Positions 29,771 to 30,532 of a DNA stretch of 30,532 nucleotides are shown one piece after another. The stretch is taken from positions 172,909 through 203,440 of the forward strand of contig BMAT01011185.1 in assembly GCA_019649035.1 (NCBI GenBank), read 5' to 3'. The position numbers were made by a program, and so were the translations under genes. Source of the stretch: Elysia marginata. Lineage: Eukaryota > Mollusca > Gastropoda > Plakobranchidae. The notes under the pieces are model-generated. The model saw only the letters and a list, made by a program, of their open reading frames with translations, was not told the DNA's origin and did no database searches. Numbering within the stretch: position 1 is the first letter of the stretch; the number at the start of each line of letters is the position of its first letter.

Positions 29771-30225
29771 TACATGATTTAGCAGAAAAACTTGTACGAG
29801 CTAAATCTATAGAGTCTACATTTAGACAGAATCTAGATATCTCTAGACTAGAGCTGCCATTGCATAGATGATAGAATCTACAGCCGCAACGGTAAGACTA
29901 CTTTTCTAGTGAGATTATTGTGCTTTATCTTTTTCAGTTGTTTACCTGATCATTTTTAGTTCTAGGCTGGGCATGTAAACAAACTTTTACCATAAATTTT
30001 AATTTCCCGGCTTGAGGAATACAATACATTGACCGATTGATCATCGATGCTCTAAATTTGTTAAAATCGTTACCTTTCGACTGTCGCCAAACCTCCATCG
30101 ATAGAGAAAGAAAATATCCAAGCGGTAATAAACCACGTGATGTACTCATTCAGTAGTGTTTATTTGAGATTTGGCCGTGAAAATGTCAATTTTGCATGCA
30201 TTTCCGTTTCGATTCGTGTCGTGTT
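29771..30225. other. Intergenic sequence, nothing recognised
   Basis: Mixed-composition sequence between the 255-bp element and the GAA tract. No coding motif or repeat is visible. Confidence 0.5.
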
Positions 30226-30230
30226 TACCC

Positions 30231-30270
30231 AGAAGAAGAAGAAGAAGAAGAAGAAGAAGAAGAAGAAGAA

Positions 30271-30302
<32 letters not shown>

Positions 30303-30425
30303 AGAAAAAAAAGAAGCAGAAGAAGAAGAAATACAAGGAGGAAGAAAAAGAAAAAGAAGTGAAAGAGGACGACGGGAAGAAGAGGAGGAACAAGAAGAGA
30401 ATTCGAAGAAAAAGAAGCAAAGCTG
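30231..30425. repeat. GAA microsatellite and degenerate purine tract
   Basis: About 21 pure GAA units (30231-30294) run into more than 100 bp of nearly pure, irregular A/G sequence. Long Glu- or Lys-coding frames across it are artefacts of the repeat. Such tracts can form triplex DNA. Confidence 0.95.
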
Positions 30426-30532
30426 TAAAAAGTAAAAGACGTGTTTTAATATATTTCATCTAGTATCACGACTAGATCTAGATCCAGCCAGTGATATACT
30501 ATAGTTAGCTAGATGGGCTAACGCTATGTTAG

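Noticed and set aside
30137-30463. Lys-, Glu- or Arg-rich open frames of 63-108 codons
   Set aside because: They are translations of the GAA and purine tract in different frames and strands.

Overview
The window is eukaryotic, AT-rich and dominated by transposable elements. It looks like a marine invertebrate, most likely a mollusc. The reasons are mariner, L1/Tx1-type LINE, Ty3-type LTR element, piggyBac-like, pogo-like and BED/hAT-type sequences side by side, tRNA-derived SINEs, canonical GT-AG introns, and about 16 copies of the octamer TACATGTA. No prokaryotic features are present. The host assignment is inference; I recognise no species-specific gene.

Layout. 89-3952: a dead mariner element with inverted ends and TA duplications. 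A tRNA-derived SINE (321-575) and about 2.5 kb of unrelated sequence split it. 4721-5177: a short TA-flanked, pogo-like non-autonomous element. 6080 to about 11027: a 5'-truncated, frameshifted L1/Tx1-type LINE (endonuclease part, reverse transcriptase, zinc knuckle) carrying an exact 121-bp tandem duplication. 11630-16718: a Ty3-type LTR retrotransposon with both LTRs, a tRNA-Trp-type primer site, gag, protease and integrase. Its reverse transcriptase and RNase H are missing, and an unrelated 2.5-kb module with a broken transposase-like reading frame sits in their place. 16861-18844: an element with long imperfect inverted ends rich in GTTGACTTTA motifs, containing a TTAA-flanked piggyBac-like remnant.

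20098-25475 (minus strand) holds the one intact gene I can support. Three exons join in phase with strong splice signals into a 657-codon BED-finger/hAT-type protein without a stop or frameshift. All three positions where hAT transposases carry catalytic acids appear substituted, so a domesticated host gene is the favoured reading. A 5'-truncated SINE sits in its second intron, and a full-length copy of the same family lies just upstream.

25962-30532 has no supported gene. It holds a 40-bp tandem repeat, three copies of a tiny (96-99 bp) inverted-repeat element with three different perfect 8-bp target duplications, a second SINE family, a 255-bp element with perfect 26-bp inverted ends and an 8-bp duplication, and a long GAA tract.

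The most interesting items are the catalytically dead but intact BED/hAT gene, the LTR element with the foreign module, and the cluster of tiny 8-bp-duplicating elements. Names of families are from memory of motifs; no search was run.
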